From contig NC_089422.1 of the NCBI RefSeq assembly GCF_013426205.1, positions 930,001 through 994,000 on the forward strand: DNA of 64,000 bases, written 5' to 3'. The notes beneath the pieces were generated by a model. The model did no database searches, had not been told where the DNA came from, and saw only the letters and a list, made by a program, of their open reading frames with translations. Below, in pieces: positions 22,825 to 34,277 of this stretch. The position numbers were made by a program, and so were the translations under genes. This stretch comes from Metarhizium brunneum. Lineage: Eukaryota; Ascomycota; Sordariomycetes; Hypocreales; Clavicipitaceae. Positions within the stretch are counted from its first letter, which is position 1; each line of letters starts with the position of its first letter.

Positions 22825-25059
22825 ATGGTCGGATTCCGACAGCTCTTGACACCAACTTCTAGCAGCATGAATTCACGGCAGCCTCATTTCAACAAATTTT
22901 ATGACGATCGGGTGGGGGCTCATCGCCACGTTCAGTCTCCTGAGCGCATCTTGGATCGCTTCAACGAACCAACCATTATTATAACTGCGGTCGTGCTCTT
23001 CGTCGCATGCGTGGCCAAGGCCTACAATCTAGAGCTGTCTCTAGACGCCATATTTTACACTGCAACAACGTATTTGTGGGACTTTGTCGTTTTCATTGTA
23101 CCAACTCCATTCATCGTTGTTCTCGACAACTGGCTGAGCCCGAGCTCAATGTCAGAATCGCCGCCAAGTACACATGCCGCCAAAAGCAAGGCCATGAGGA
23201 GGCTCATGGGTCTGGATCGCTCAGGCGGCATGATGGAATCAGTCTTTCAAGCTAGAAGCAGGGCCTTGTCTGTCACAGGTTGTGTTCTGGGCTTGAAGTT
23301 GGATCCCGAGCGGCCGGCTGGTTTGGGTAACCGCGATAATTCTTGTTATCAAAACAGCATCCTGCAGGGGCTCGCGTCGCTTCCCTCGTTCCCCGAGTAT
23401 CTGTCAACATGTGTACGAGCTATTGACACGTATCGACCAACCAACGACGTAGCCCATACGCTGCGGTCCCTTATTGCCGATTTAAACGACACATCAAACA
23501 ATGGAAGAACGATATGGACTCCTAGTTTACTCAAATCTATGAGTACCTGGACCCAACAAGATGCTCAGGAATACTTTTCAAAAGTCCTCGATGATATTGA
23601 CAAAAGCGTGGCCAGAGCCGTCAAATCCATGCGCCGATATTCAGGCCTAGAAGCAGACTGCAACAAGGACGACTCTTCCACAAGCGAGCACAGTGATGAC
23701 AGCGGATACCAAAGCCTTGCTTCGAGTTCGGATTCGGCGGCAAAGAAGTCGTTGCGAAATCCACTAGAAGGACTATTAGCACAGCGTGTGGCCTGCGTCC
23801 AATGCGGTTATTCCGAGGGCTTGTCCATGATTCCATTTAACTGCCTGACCCTCAGCCTGGGCCTGGATAAAAATCAACATGATCTCTATGAGAGACTGGA
23901 TTCATATAGCAAAGTCGAGGCAATTGAGGGAGTCGAATGTCCCAAGTGTACCCTGCTTAAGGCCCAGAGGCTGCTTGGTAAACTGATTGAGAAGCTGAAG
24001 GAAAATGGTTCCAGTTCGGAGCAAATGGAGGAGCCTCTTCGCAGGCTCGAGGCAGTTGAGCTAGCTCTTGAGGAAGATGATTTCGACGATAAGACGGTTT
24101 CCGAAAAGTGCAAGATTTCGGCCCAAGGAAAAGTCAACACGACCAAGACGAAGCAAATAGTGATTGCGCGTCCGCCAAAAAGCCTGGCGATTCATGTCAA
24201 CCGATCCGTGTTTGATCCACGAACGTTTGACATGATCAAAAACTCAGCACCCGTCTCCTTTCCCCTGACCCTGGATTTAGGACCGTGGTGCTTGGGTAGT
24301 GCAGAAGATGTCGAGGAAAAGCTAGCCAGCCATAGCGAATCCAGCGAGGAACAGTGGCTGTTGGACCCCAAATCATCCATGATCGCCGGAGATTTGAGCC
24401 CGTCCAGGTTGACCGGACCTATATACGAATTGCGAGCTGCGGTGACGCATTACGGACGTCATGAGAACGGCCACTACATATGTTATAGAAAGTACCCTGA
24501 TTCGGAGGTCTCCTCAGACAAAGACTCGTCCTCCGCCGATGTCGACGACACTATTGATCGGGATACAACAGTTGGCGATGCTGATCAAAAGAAGGGCTTG
24601 ACACCACCTCATCGACAAAATTCGGGCTGGTGGCGGCTGAGCGATCATAATGTGAGCAAAGTCGACGAAGACGTCATCATGTCCCTGTCGCCGGGTGTCT
24701 TTATGTTATTTTACGAATGCGTGGATCCCAGTATGATTCTGCAAAACGAAACGGACAATATGGAAGACGCTCAGGAGGTCTCAACACCAAACTCGGAGTC
24801 TCTCAAGACGGCAAATAGAGCTGATGCTGAGAATCGTGAAGGTATCAGCGAAGCGCAAGTCCTGCCTGTTGACGAGAGAGAAACTTCAGAGATGCCCTCT
24901 ATGCCGAGCCCAGCAAGCGACACATCGACGTCGGAGACTGTCAACACCACGACGGACACGATGGATGCGCCAACGGTGATTGAGTCTGCAACATCAAGTG
25001 TGTCTAGATGGACGCATGACGAAGATGATGCTTACAGGAAGAACAGGGTCGAGGAATGA
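22825..25059 (+). CDS. Membrane-anchored ubiquitin-specific protease (USP/UBP1-like)
   Basis: Cysteine deubiquitinase of peptidase family C19, 744 aa, a single exon. Two hydrophobic segments at about 50-66 and 86-100 precede the catalytic domain and would anchor it in a membrane, as in yeast Ubp1 and its relatives. The Cys box reads GLGNRDNSCYQNSILQG with catalytic Cys174. The His box reads THYGRHENGHYICYRK with His about 550, followed by WWRLSDHNVSKV. CxxC pairs (CVQCGY, CPKC) inside the domain suggest a zinc finger. An acidic Ser/Thr-rich tail of about 120 residues follows. The start is ATG at 22825; a second in-frame ATG at 22867 is possible. The gene is divergent from the dioxygenase. Confidence 0.9.
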   Translation: MVGFRQLLTPTSSSMNSRQPHFNKFYDDRVGAHRHVQSPERILDRFNEPTIIITAVVLFVACVAKAYNLELSLDAIFYTATTYLWDFVVFIVPTPFIVVLDNWLSPSSMSESPPSTHAAKSKAMRRLMGLDRSGGMMESVFQARSRALSVTGCVLGLKLDPERPAGLGNRDNSCYQNSILQGLASLPSFPEYLSTCVRAIDTYRPTNDVAHTLRSLIADLNDTSNNGRTIWTPSLLKSMSTWTQQDAQEYFSKVLDDIDKSVARAVKSMRRYSGLEADCNKDDSSTSEHSDDSGYQSLASSSDSAAKKSLRNPLEGLLAQRVACVQCGYSEGLSMIPFNCLTLSLGLDKNQHDLYERLDSYSKVEAIEGVECPKCTLLKAQRLLGKLIEKLKENGSSSEQMEEPLRRLEAVELALEEDDFDDKTVSEKCKISAQGKVNTTKTKQIVIARPPKSLAIHVNRSVFDPRTFDMIKNSAPVSFPLTLDLGPWCLGSAEDVEEKLASHSESSEEQWLLDPKSSMIAGDLSPSRLTGPIYELRAAVTHYGRHENGHYICYRKYPDSEVSSDKDSSSADVDDTIDRDTTVGDADQKKGLTPPHRQNSGWWRLSDHNVSKVDEDVIMSLSPGVFMLFYECVDPSMILQNETDNMEDAQEVSTPNSESLKTANRADAENREGISEAQVLPVDERETSEMPSMPSPASDTSTSETVNTTTDTMDAPTVIESATSSVSRWTHDEDDAYRKNRVEE

Positions 25060-27095
25060 GGGTAGGAAATAACGAGAGTTTTGTTTCTGGTTCGATTTCA
25101 CTCATCAATGGAGGGAGCTGCTCATGTTGGGGAATTGCATAGCGATGGAGTTCAAATGGCATTCATTTCATTCACTCGAATTGCGCGGTGTTATTGTATA
25201 TTATACTAGGTGACATGAAGGTGAGGTGTCTTGGGTGAGCGTCGTTGATTGTTTAACGTCGTGGTTACGGGAGGATGGGAAAGAAGGGGTTGGCACAGCA
25301 TACCACTAGGTAATTAGACGGGGTGCAGCGGAATGACTCAATCATGAATGCTCGTGGCATGGCAATATCGAGTTTATTATTAAGCTTACGTCTTGGCACA
25401 CGACTCGGCGGCCATTGTGATGACCACACACAGTCGTAGGGCTAGCCATGTGTACAATGTAATAGAGAGAGGTGTCGGACCTGACTAGTCAGGACCAGAC
25501 ATGGAGCGATTTCCCCCCTGACTAGGTTCTCCAACACGAGATTTCAGGTGACGTGCGAATGGTGCGGCCCTCGTAGCACGAGACACCCGATAGCCAGATG
25601 ATTTCTAGGGCAGCGATCCCTCTTGGGCCGAGAGCCATTCACAATCCCCACGTGGGCTCAGTGCTGCGACTTGGGAGACGCGGCTCCGTCGACGACGGGC
25701 AATGGCAGCTTCCTTTGAAGATGGCGGCTTCGAGGTGTCAAATGCTTATTCCGGCCTTATGGAGTGTAGAGGCGAGGCGATGAAAATCGGCACGGACCCC
25801 AAGCCAACAAAAGTATGTATGTACCAAGTTTGTTGCTGGCGCTGGGCTGGTGCGTGAGAGGCAGCCATGGCGAGGCGTTCGACGAACCCGGAATGCGCCC
25901 CAGGAAGTCAATATTTTTATCTCATGTGCGGAGTACATACTTACGGCGTATGGTACGCATGTACGGAGTACAGTTTAAGCCCTGAATGTTTAGCCATGTG
26001 TAACATCAGTGGGTAGGCCAGCTATACGGAGTAGTTATTTACTAACAGCTGTTAAAGTGGGCCATATATTGTTTTCTAAAAAAAAATAAGGAGCCTGCCT
26101 AGATTATTAGGTAATATAAGGAAAAACAAGCGAGACTAATATTGATAAAAAGTACTAATCTTTTTATAAAAATTATATAGGTCTTTTAATATATTTTACT
26201 CCACTTTACGTACTCTTAATTTCCTGACAGATATTCTATTGGGCTTTTAGCCCCTGTACGCTCCGTCAGAGGTCACTGCTGGCTAAACTTACAGGGGATT
26301 GTACGCTGGTATTGTTTGAGATGCAGGCTCTAACCGTGGGAGAACAGCCTAGGGTGGGGCGGCCACGATTCAACCCAGCTCGTCTCGTTGGGGGGGTTGC
26401 CTGTCAACTAGTGGAGCCAGTGCCGGGTCATAGGCTTGGGCCCGGGGGCCGGACTGCATGTGTGCTGTTCTGGCGGGCTGCCTCGGTGCCTACTTACTTA
26501 AGTACCTTAAGTCTGGTCAATGCTCTGGTACCTGGCAGGAGTACGGAGTACCAATATCTATGACGGAGACTACGCCGGGACCTTCAACCTCGAGTTCGCC
26601 GCGGTTCTGTCGTCAATTCCAGCTTGAGATGCTGAAAAGGGGGCCCGCCCAAGTAAGTCCCTTGCCAAGTTGCGATAATAGCAATCGGCTGTTTCAATAG
26701 CTGCGTCCAGCAAGGCCTGTGCACGCAGTATTACATGTATGCGCAACACTGCATCTACTCCAACAAGTGCGCCATCTTATTCCCCCCGACGCCAGCGCCC
26801 TCGACGGTGTCGGTCGCAGCTGTCGGTGCCACGCTTTGACCCCAGCGCCAACCTTGCATTCAATCCTCTCCTGACACGGCGACAAGAAGCCCGCTTTCAA
26901 TCATTGCCTTCACCACCATCAACGCCATCAACGCCGTCCAGCCCCAACACCGCCCCGCGTGCCTAGTCGTCTCGTCTCGTCGGCAGCCGGCATCGTCGTC
27001 CTTTCTTTGCCCATCCGCCCACTCTCTGCTACATGTGTGCGTCCCGCGCACACACGCCAAACTTGAACAATTCACAACGACTTGAGCGTCCTCGC
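25060..27095. other. Intergenic with AT-rich island
   Basis: About 2 kb with no supported gene. An AT-rich island at about 26040-26240, with many TpA steps, contrasts with GC-rich flanks and resembles a repeat decayed by RIP-type mutation. Four ACGGAGTA-type motifs lie at about 25927, 25961, 26025 and 26541. The pyrimidine-rich stretch before 27096 is the likely promoter and leader of the transporter. Confidence 0.5.
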
Positions 27096-28736
27096 ATGGC
27101 CGGCCAAGTCGCCATCGCTCGTTGCCGTTCCATGTCGCCCCGCCATCTCGCAATGTCCTCTTCTTCCTATTCCTCGAGCACCAGCTCCCCGACCCCCAGC
27201 ATGTCCGCCGTGAGCCCGCCCAAGTCGTCCTTTGAGATGGACGACGACGTTCCTCCTCGCCTCGCCGCCGACAAGACGGAGCCACCTCTCAAGAAGACGC
27301 TACACACTGCCGTGTATATTTCGTACGTTTTTTTTTATCAATATGCGGCTACAAGCAAGCGGTGATCCTGGATCGACATGCTCGCGCACCTAGATGGCTA
27401 TCATTGTCCGCTTTGTTTGAAAAAGGCCGCTAACCTGCGACTCGCCCCAATGTAGATTATGGATTTTCATTTCCAACCTTACTATTTTGTTCAACAAGTG
27501 GCTAATAGACACGCAAGGATTTCGTGAGTACTCCGTGATGATAACCTGCTACTCTTGGAACCAGGCTGCTAACCAACGTCCTAGGCTTCCGTAAGTCCGC
27601 TGCTCGAGCAGAGGCCCCGTGACACATCCAATGGCAGACAACATGACTGACCGCGACGACAGCAATCCTTCTCACATGCTGGCATCTAGTTTTTGCTACC
27701 ATTGCTACCCAGGTCCTCGCTCGAACCACGACGCTCCTCGACTCCCGCAAGAAGCTGCCCCTGACTCCTCGCCTCTACGCTCGAACAATCCTCCCCATTG
27801 GTATCTTTTACTCCGGCTCGCTCGTTTGCTCCAATGTCGTCTACCTCTACCTCTCTGTCCCCTTTATCCAGATGCTCAAGGCCGCGGCGCCCGTCGCCGT
27901 TCTCTTCACCTCATGGGCATGGCGCGTTGCCGAGCCCAACTTGGCATCCTTCCTCAACGTTCTATGGATTGTTGCCGGTGTGGCTCTGGCTTCCGTGGGA
28001 GAGATTCATTTCTCCTTGATCGGCTTCATGTACCAAATGGGCGGTATTGTCTTTGAGGCTATCCGTATCATCATGATCCAAGTCTTACTTAGTGGCGATG
28101 GCATGAAGATGGACCCCCTTGTCGGACTCTACTATTTTGCTCCGGTCTGCGCCGTCATGAACTTCCTCGTCGCGATCCCAAGCGAGCTTCCCACCTTCAC
28201 CTGGGCTGCCGTATCCAAAGTCGGCGTGGGCATGTTGTTCCTCAACGCGTCCATTGCATTTTTGCTCAACGTCACAAGTGTCTTCCTGGTATGTTGCCCT
28301 CACATCCCATCCTCTATGGCAGAAGTAATTTCTCAAAAGCTAACGGCTTCAGATTGGACGTACATCGGGTCTAGTCATGACCCTCACCGGCATCTTCAAA
28401 AACATCCTCCTCATCCTCGTGTCCATTATCATCTGGAACACCAAGATCAGCTTCATGCAGACCGTTGGCTACGCCATTGCCCTCGCCGGCCTGACGTACT
28501 ACTCCCTCGGATACGAACAGCTGTCGAAGCTGTTCCAATCCTCTGCAACATGGGCATCCGGTGTGTGGGGGGCAACGTCTGCGGCGTCCCGAGGCTCGGG
28601 TTCTTCCGCCTCGAGGAGGTGTGTCCTCATCTCCTTCTTCATCTTTGGCGGCTTGTTCGTTTTTGTTGCCGCGCTGCAACACTACGACCCTTCGACCAAG
28701 TCGCTGAAATTGCCGGCTTGGTTTGGCACGGAATAA
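27096..28736 (+). CDS. Triose-phosphate transporter family (SLC35-like) carrier
   Basis: Multi-pass antiporter of the drug/metabolite superfamily, probably moving nucleotide-sugars or phosphorylated compounds across Golgi or ER membranes. Exons are about 27096-27322, 27456-27523, a 6-nt exon 27585-27590, 27663-28288 and 28353-28736, giving about 436 aa. The 6-nt exon restores the family reading GFRFPILLTCWHLVFATIAT across two introns that both have proper branch sites. A Ser/Pro-rich N-terminal tail precedes about ten helices; FNKW after helix 1 and KNILLILVSIIIW near the end are family hallmarks. The exon 2 start may be off by one base. Start choice: several in-frame ATGs lie at the front (27096 and later), and the family does not decide between them. 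Confidence 0.88.
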
Positions 28737-28962
28737 AATGACGTATTTGTAATAAAGAACCCATTATATAATAGAAGTGTAACCATTTTTAGCGTTCCCC
28801 TAGAAAAGAAACAGGATACAACAAACTCGCCCTGGCTGTATGGTGTCTTCCCAAGTATAAGTATGCGTAGTATACAGAGCTGATGGGGCGCCCTCGTATG
28901 CAATTGAGCACACGGGGTTCCTCGTACATGTCCGGGTATCATGGTCATAATACATCCTCCGA

Positions 28963-31527
28963 CTAGCGGCTCCTGCTTCGTCGACGCCGGCTAGTCGAGC
29001 GGCTGCGCCTCCGTTCTCGTCGAGGAGATAGACTGCGATCTCGTCTGCGTCTATCGTCCCTGTCCCTATCCCGATCCCGATCCCGATCCCTATTCCTGTC
29101 TCTGTCTCTGTCTCTGTCCCTATCCCTATCCCTATCCCTATCCCTGTCGCGGTCTCTGTCGCGGTCCCTGTCTCTATCTCTGTCTCTATCTCTGTCCCTG
29201 TCGCGGTCTCTGTCGTGTCGCTCCCGCTCCCGCTCCCGCTCACGACTCCTCTCTCTATCTCTGTCCCTATCTCTTCCTCTATCCCTATCCCTGTCCCTAT
29301 CCCTATCCGTATCGCGGTCACGATCACGCTCACGCTCACGCTCGCGGTATCTGGTCCTATCACGACTGTGGCTCCTCGATCTACTTCTGCGCCGGTCGTC
29401 ACGGACTGAAACGGGGAAAGAGTCAGAGTTAAAGTTGGAACATACGAATGCAGCGCACTCACCAGGCTTTTTGTCGTCTACACCAGGGATGGGGAGACCC
29501 TTGGCTTTGGCGTCCTTCTGAGCCGCCAGGTAAGCCTTGGCTTCCTTCTCCCGCTTCCGCACTTCTTCCAGTTTCCATTCTTCGTGTTCTTCGCGGGCGG
29601 CGGAGGCTGTGCGGACGACAGATGTGCCGGGGCGGGAGCGGGAGCGGCTCCTCCTGTCACGATCACGGTCTCGGGGCTTGTCCCGGTCCGCGTCTCTATC
29701 GCGGTCCCTGTCCCTGTCACGAGCTCGCTCCCCGCTGCGCCGTCGCGGAGAGCGGGCTGACGCTCGAGGATCATAGTGGTCGTATCGATCTGCTACGCCG
29801 CGGCGGCTGTCCCTTGATCGACTCCGCTCGCGTCTTCGAGACCGACTCCTGCGTCTTTCTGTCCGGGCCGGCGTGCGGGATCGGTCTCGCTCACGGCTTC
29901 GGTCCCTACGGTCTGTCCTTGTGCGGGACCGACTCCGTTCACGCCGTTCAGATCGTGCGGGGGATCTGGTGCGTTCTCTTCGTCGCGACCGACTCCTACG
30001 CCGGTCGTCACGATCCCGTGAACGACTTCGCTCACGGCGCTCGTCTCTCCTCGGCCGAGACCGGGTCCTATCCCGTCGCAGTTTTGATCGACTTCTGTCG
30101 CGCCTGTCCCGGTCACGAGATCGGCTTCTTTCTCGCCTGGGGGATTGGGAACGTCTGTCCCGTCGGCGACTATCCTCACGTTGACGACTCTTCTCCCTGT
30201 GCTTCTCACGATCCCTGTCACCAGCCCGAGACGCGCTACGGCTTGATCTCTTTTCGTCGCGTGAACCGGACAATTTTGAATCTGCAGCTGTTCGGGAGTC
30301 TCGTCTCTCGCTTCTAGAGCCATTTTCACTGGCCTTGCGAGAGTCGCGCTTTATGGGATTAATTGCGGATGCAGGAGCGCTCTTTCGAGGGGGTGGTGCT
30401 AGTGCGGCATCAACTTCAAGCTCAGGCTTTGCTTGGTCAGATCGGGAGCTTTCCCGTAAAAGGTCTGCCAGCGCCTCCTGTTCCAGCCTTTCGTTGTCTT
30501 CCTTGGACATCTTTTGATCTGATGCTGTTTCTTTGGTCTTGGACCTATCACGCCGGCGATCCCTCGACCGATCTCGCCCTCTGTCCTTGTCCTTGTCCTT
30601 ATCCTGATCCCTGGAACGGTCTCTGGAACGATCTCTGGATCGGTCTCTGGATCGGTCTCGGGAACGGTTTCGGGATCGGTGCCTGGATCGATCCCTAGAG
30701 CGCTCGCGATCTCGTTGCTCCCTCTCCTTGTCACGAGCCTCACGCTCCTTGTGCCTCTTTTCTCGCTCCAAATCCCGAAGCCGTTCTCTCTCAGCTCGTT
30801 CCTCTTCTCGCTTTCTGCGGCGCTCGTCCCTTTCTGCCTGGCGCTTCAGTTCAGCTTGTGCCCGTTCGCGCTCCTCCTTTTTCTGTTCCTCCTGCTTAAT
30901 GCGACGCTTCTCTTCTTCGATGGCGGCCTCTTTGAGGCGTAATTCTTCACGAACTCGTTCACGTTCCGCCTGCCGTGCCTCTGTATCTGCAGCGTACTCT
31001 TCGTCGGTTTTTGCGCCACGGATGCGCTCTGACTCGGCGGCCTCTTCGCCAATCTCAGCTCGTCGAATCTCGCGAATGCGCTCCTCGATAGCGTCGACGT
31101 CGATTAGTTTAGCAATGACACCTTCAGCTTTTTGGTAGACACCAGATCGTTCCAGAGCACCATCGATTAGGGCGCTCGCCTTTCGTGGATCGAGGGTGAG
31201 GAGTTGCTGCGGGTTGCGGTCGACCTCCTTTTCCGCTACCTCGAGGATCGCCTGTTTGACTATGGTCTCGCAATCCTGTAAATTATGTGAGCATGTCTTC
31301 CAGTACCCTAGGCTCGTAGTAGGTCATACACTGGCTCCGAATTTATCCCAGACTTGCTTTCGGATGGAGTCGTAGGCACCGCCCTTTTTAAAACTGTGTT
31401 TCAAGGACTCTATGGCAGCTCGCGTTGCCGAAGACAGCGGAAGATCAGATGCTTTGAATTTTCGTGGCGCTGAATGACTTGCAACAACATCCCCAGTTTT
31501 GCTAGGCTTCTCAGCAGAGGTTGCCAT
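28963..31527 (-). CDS. Shg1-domain (COMPASS component) protein with RS/RD-rich tail
   Basis: Exons 31527-31330, 31275-29463 and 29405-28963 give about 817 aa. Residues ~20-125 read as a Shg1/BOD1 domain (SSATRAAIESLKHSFKKGG, DPRKASALIDGALERSGVYQ), which in yeast belongs to the Set1/COMPASS H3K4 methyltransferase. A charged coiled coil follows (about 140-270, rich in E, R and K). The rest is arginine-serine and arginine-aspartate repeat sequence, including long (RD)n tracts near the C-terminus. RS/RD tails are typical of nuclear-speckle and splicing proteins, so a link between chromatin and RNA processing is possible but inferred. The second intron (29406-29462, 57 nt) has no stop and is in frame. 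The gene is convergent with the transporter, about 225 bases away. Confidence 0.8.
29050..29340 (-). repeat. Coding hexanucleotide repeat encoding (Arg-Asp)n
   Basis: On the plus strand it reads as runs of TCCCTA, TCTCTG, TCCCTG and TCGCGG units; on the minus strand each unit encodes Arg-Asp or Arg-Glu. Synonymous variants come in blocks (for example several TCTCTG, then several TCCCTA units). That points to repeated slippage or unequal exchange of whole blocks inside the coding sequence. Confidence 0.85.
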
Positions 31528-32707
31528 AATTTTTGTTCGGTCGCGGAGATCAGAGTCTATATACGCGAATATGCATTTCGCTCACAGATTTTGATCAGCG
31601 CTTTTTTCTGTGCATCTGCAACCAAGCAGACACGCAGCTGCTGCCCTGTTGAAATTGCCGTGCAGCCAGATGGGCTGATTAGCTCACGTTGGTTCGCGAT
31701 TAGTATCTAGACTAAAGACAGAACGCCAGTCCACGTGACGGACGAGTCAAAGAGCGACGTGGCCCAGCATCTGAGGATCTATCTACCCGGGAACAACTCC
31801 CAAATTTAACAAGGACCAAAATCAACACAAAAACACCCCATTATTTTCCTGAAGGTTGCAAATTAGAAAATATAGCATTTTCTTGGCTATTTCGCGGCTT
31901 CTTTATTCTTTGTAGGAAATTTCCTAAACCAAGTGTTTTACACTACTGCTCGAGTACAATACTACCTATCCTCGTTATGTAGGTCGAACAAGGCACACAG
32001 ATCCATAAGTGGCAATCACTTGAAGCAGCGTCACGACCCTCACACACAGACACAAAGGTATTCAATGTCGAGTGGTGGGTTACAAGCCCCTCGTGTATAA
32101 GCCACTTGACAATCTTTGAAGAAATCATAGCACTCTTTCTCTCAAGGGCTGCCTGGCTATTAACAAGTATATCGATGCGAAGCTAGTGTGGCTATGTTCA
32201 CACGCGCCCAGTGAAAACCCACATGGAGCTCGACTCAACGAACCGAAACTAGGTAGGTACTACGTAGTTATGTACTCGAGGGACAGCAATGCTATTACAC
32301 GAAGTGATTATATTCTCACTACGGAGTACTAAGTGGTTCGGGATTGTAAGCCAAGCCAGCACAACACCACTTCCCCTGACTCTCACAAACCACCAAAAGG
32401 ATGCGCACCCCTTGTCATTTGTACAATGCCAAGGTCTGCCGGTCCGAATTCTCGTATCACTAATTTGCCCATATAGCAGGCATTGCTTTCCGACAAGGCA
32501 AGGCTCACAATTCTACTGAGTCAGCCAGTCGAGCGAGTATTGGTAATACATATTATTGCTTTTGTACATTGAACTAAATAGATGTGGATATCATAGAGGC
32601 CCGTCAAAAAGTCGTAGAGGAGATGTACCGCCCGCAACACGCAACGCGCAACGCCATGCTTGAAAATGCTGCGCTTCTAGGCGCATACAGATAATACACT
32701 GGAAAGT
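31528..32707. other. Intergenic
   Basis: About 1.2 kb between the start of the Shg1-domain gene and the 3' end of the UGO1-like gene. It is AT-rich at 31800-31930 and holds an ACGGAGTACT motif at 32321-32330, near AGGTAGGTACTACGTAG. No supported gene is visible. Confidence 0.5.
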
Positions 32708-34277
32708 CTAGAATTCGCCCTCGCCGCCGTTGCCCACCACGTTTGCTGTCCAGAGACCAACAAGTCCCCACCAGTTCACTTTCCAGCCTCGCCAGAGACC
32801 TTCCAGGCCTTGTCCCTTGATGTGGGTAGGTTGGAAAGACTTGGTCTTGGCTTTGCCCTTCTTAGCGGCAGGGTTGGATATGGCTGGGTTCTCGCGAGTG
32901 CCTTCTTCTGAAGCGATGTGGTACATAGTGCCAATGGTGCCGTTGTATCGGCCAATAGGCACGATGGTGTCGAGCTTCTGTTCTGTTCCTCCAAGAGCTT
33001 TGATATAATCTGGGCTACAGAGAACGGCCATCTGGCCGCGCCGCAGTGTGGTTTCAATAGGCAATTTGATAAGAATAGCAGCTGAAGAAGCAAAGAACTT
33101 GGCCACAGAGAATGTCATTGGTGATACTTGACTGTCAATCAGGAAGCGAGTTCGGAGCACCAGTGGCGTCGAGAGTGTCAGGAGGGGGTGTATAAGAGAG
33201 TTCAGAACAGTCGGGATTGCGATTGCCGACGGGCAAAGGTAGGAAGGGAGAGCCCGAAGGGTAGCAAGTGTTCGGCGCTGTCCTTTGGAAATTGGGGTCA
33301 TGATGAGTCTGTCATGGTAAGCGCCGTTTTCGCATATAAGAACTCGTGGAAGACCAACCTTGTGCGCACAATATCCAGGGGAGACAAGAGTACACCAGTC
33401 GCAACTGCAGCAGTAGCAGCTACAAACAGCGAGGCCCAAGGGTATGGTGACGCAATGTCAATCAACCGATCAATGTCGTCCTTAACACCCAGATCGGGAA
33501 CGTTGAAAATGGCGCTGAGAAAGCTTCTCGACCAGTTTTCAAGCAAAGATTGAAGCACAGTATACAGAAAAGTGGCATTTGAGCCCTTCCAAACACCCCA
33601 CGCGCCATCCTTTTGCCAGAGTTGCCCGATGACGTCAAGAATCGAGTCTGGTCTGCGAATAGTAATGTAATGCTCCGGAATGATGGGCCGTTTGGGGGCC
33701 TGTGACTGCAGCGGTGATGTTACACGACGATTGCCTGAGCTTCTGTTATATGACGGGGTGGGCGTGACGGGCGTATTAGAGGTGAAGAACGCGGCCTCAT
33801 CGCCTTCGGAGTCGGAATCATTATACTGTGCAGGTCAGCCATGCATTCGAGAGACAGTGGGCGGGAATTCATTCTCACGTCGTATATTGAGCCTGCCTGG
33901 CTAGAGCCTTGCCTCTTCAAGCCCCCTGGCTCTGTAGTTGCCCAGACAGCATTCTCATCCTGATCACGAGCTTGCAAAATAGTCTTTGCCACCTCGAAAG
34001 GCTGGGCCATCAACACGGACGTGTACTTCCATATCAGCTCTTCTACCAGCTCCTTGGCATTCTGTATCACCGACGGCGACGAGTCGTTCAAATAGTCCTT
34101 GTAATCGATATCGGCAAGCACATCGCGCGCCTTAGATGCGTAGCGGGCAGTCCCCGTCACATTGCCCACAGCGAAGGGGTTTGCGCTGGATGCCGACGCG
34201 GGATCCGTCGTCTCGCCTATGACAGGCGCCCTGTAGTAGGGCCGTAGCGGATTCACGCCGTCTCTCTGCGTGGTCAT
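32708..34277 (-). CDS. UGO1-like mitochondrial outer-membrane carrier protein
   Basis: Predicted homologue of fungal Ugo1, a modified mitochondrial carrier that links outer- and inner-membrane fusion machinery. Exons are 34277-33879, 33825-33359 and 33308-32708 (introns of 53 and 50 bp), giving 488 aa. Carrier-type signatures are degenerate but visible: QPFEVAKTILQAR in exon 1 and SPLDIVRTRL across the second splice, each resembling the PxD/ExxxxR carrier motif. A third repeat is read around LIKLPIETTLRRGQ. The C-terminus GLWRGWKVNWWGLVGLW fits the carrier pattern. The start at MTTQRDGVNPLRPYY was chosen because upstream in-frame sequence shows no family pattern. The gene is divergent from the mitochondrial ferredoxin gene. 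Confidence 0.83.

Noticed and set aside
28800..29462. Frame with alternating Thr-Glu and Gly-Ile repeats
   Set aside because: Off-frame reading of the hexamer repeat in the Shg1/RS gene; the repeat makes all frames look patterned.
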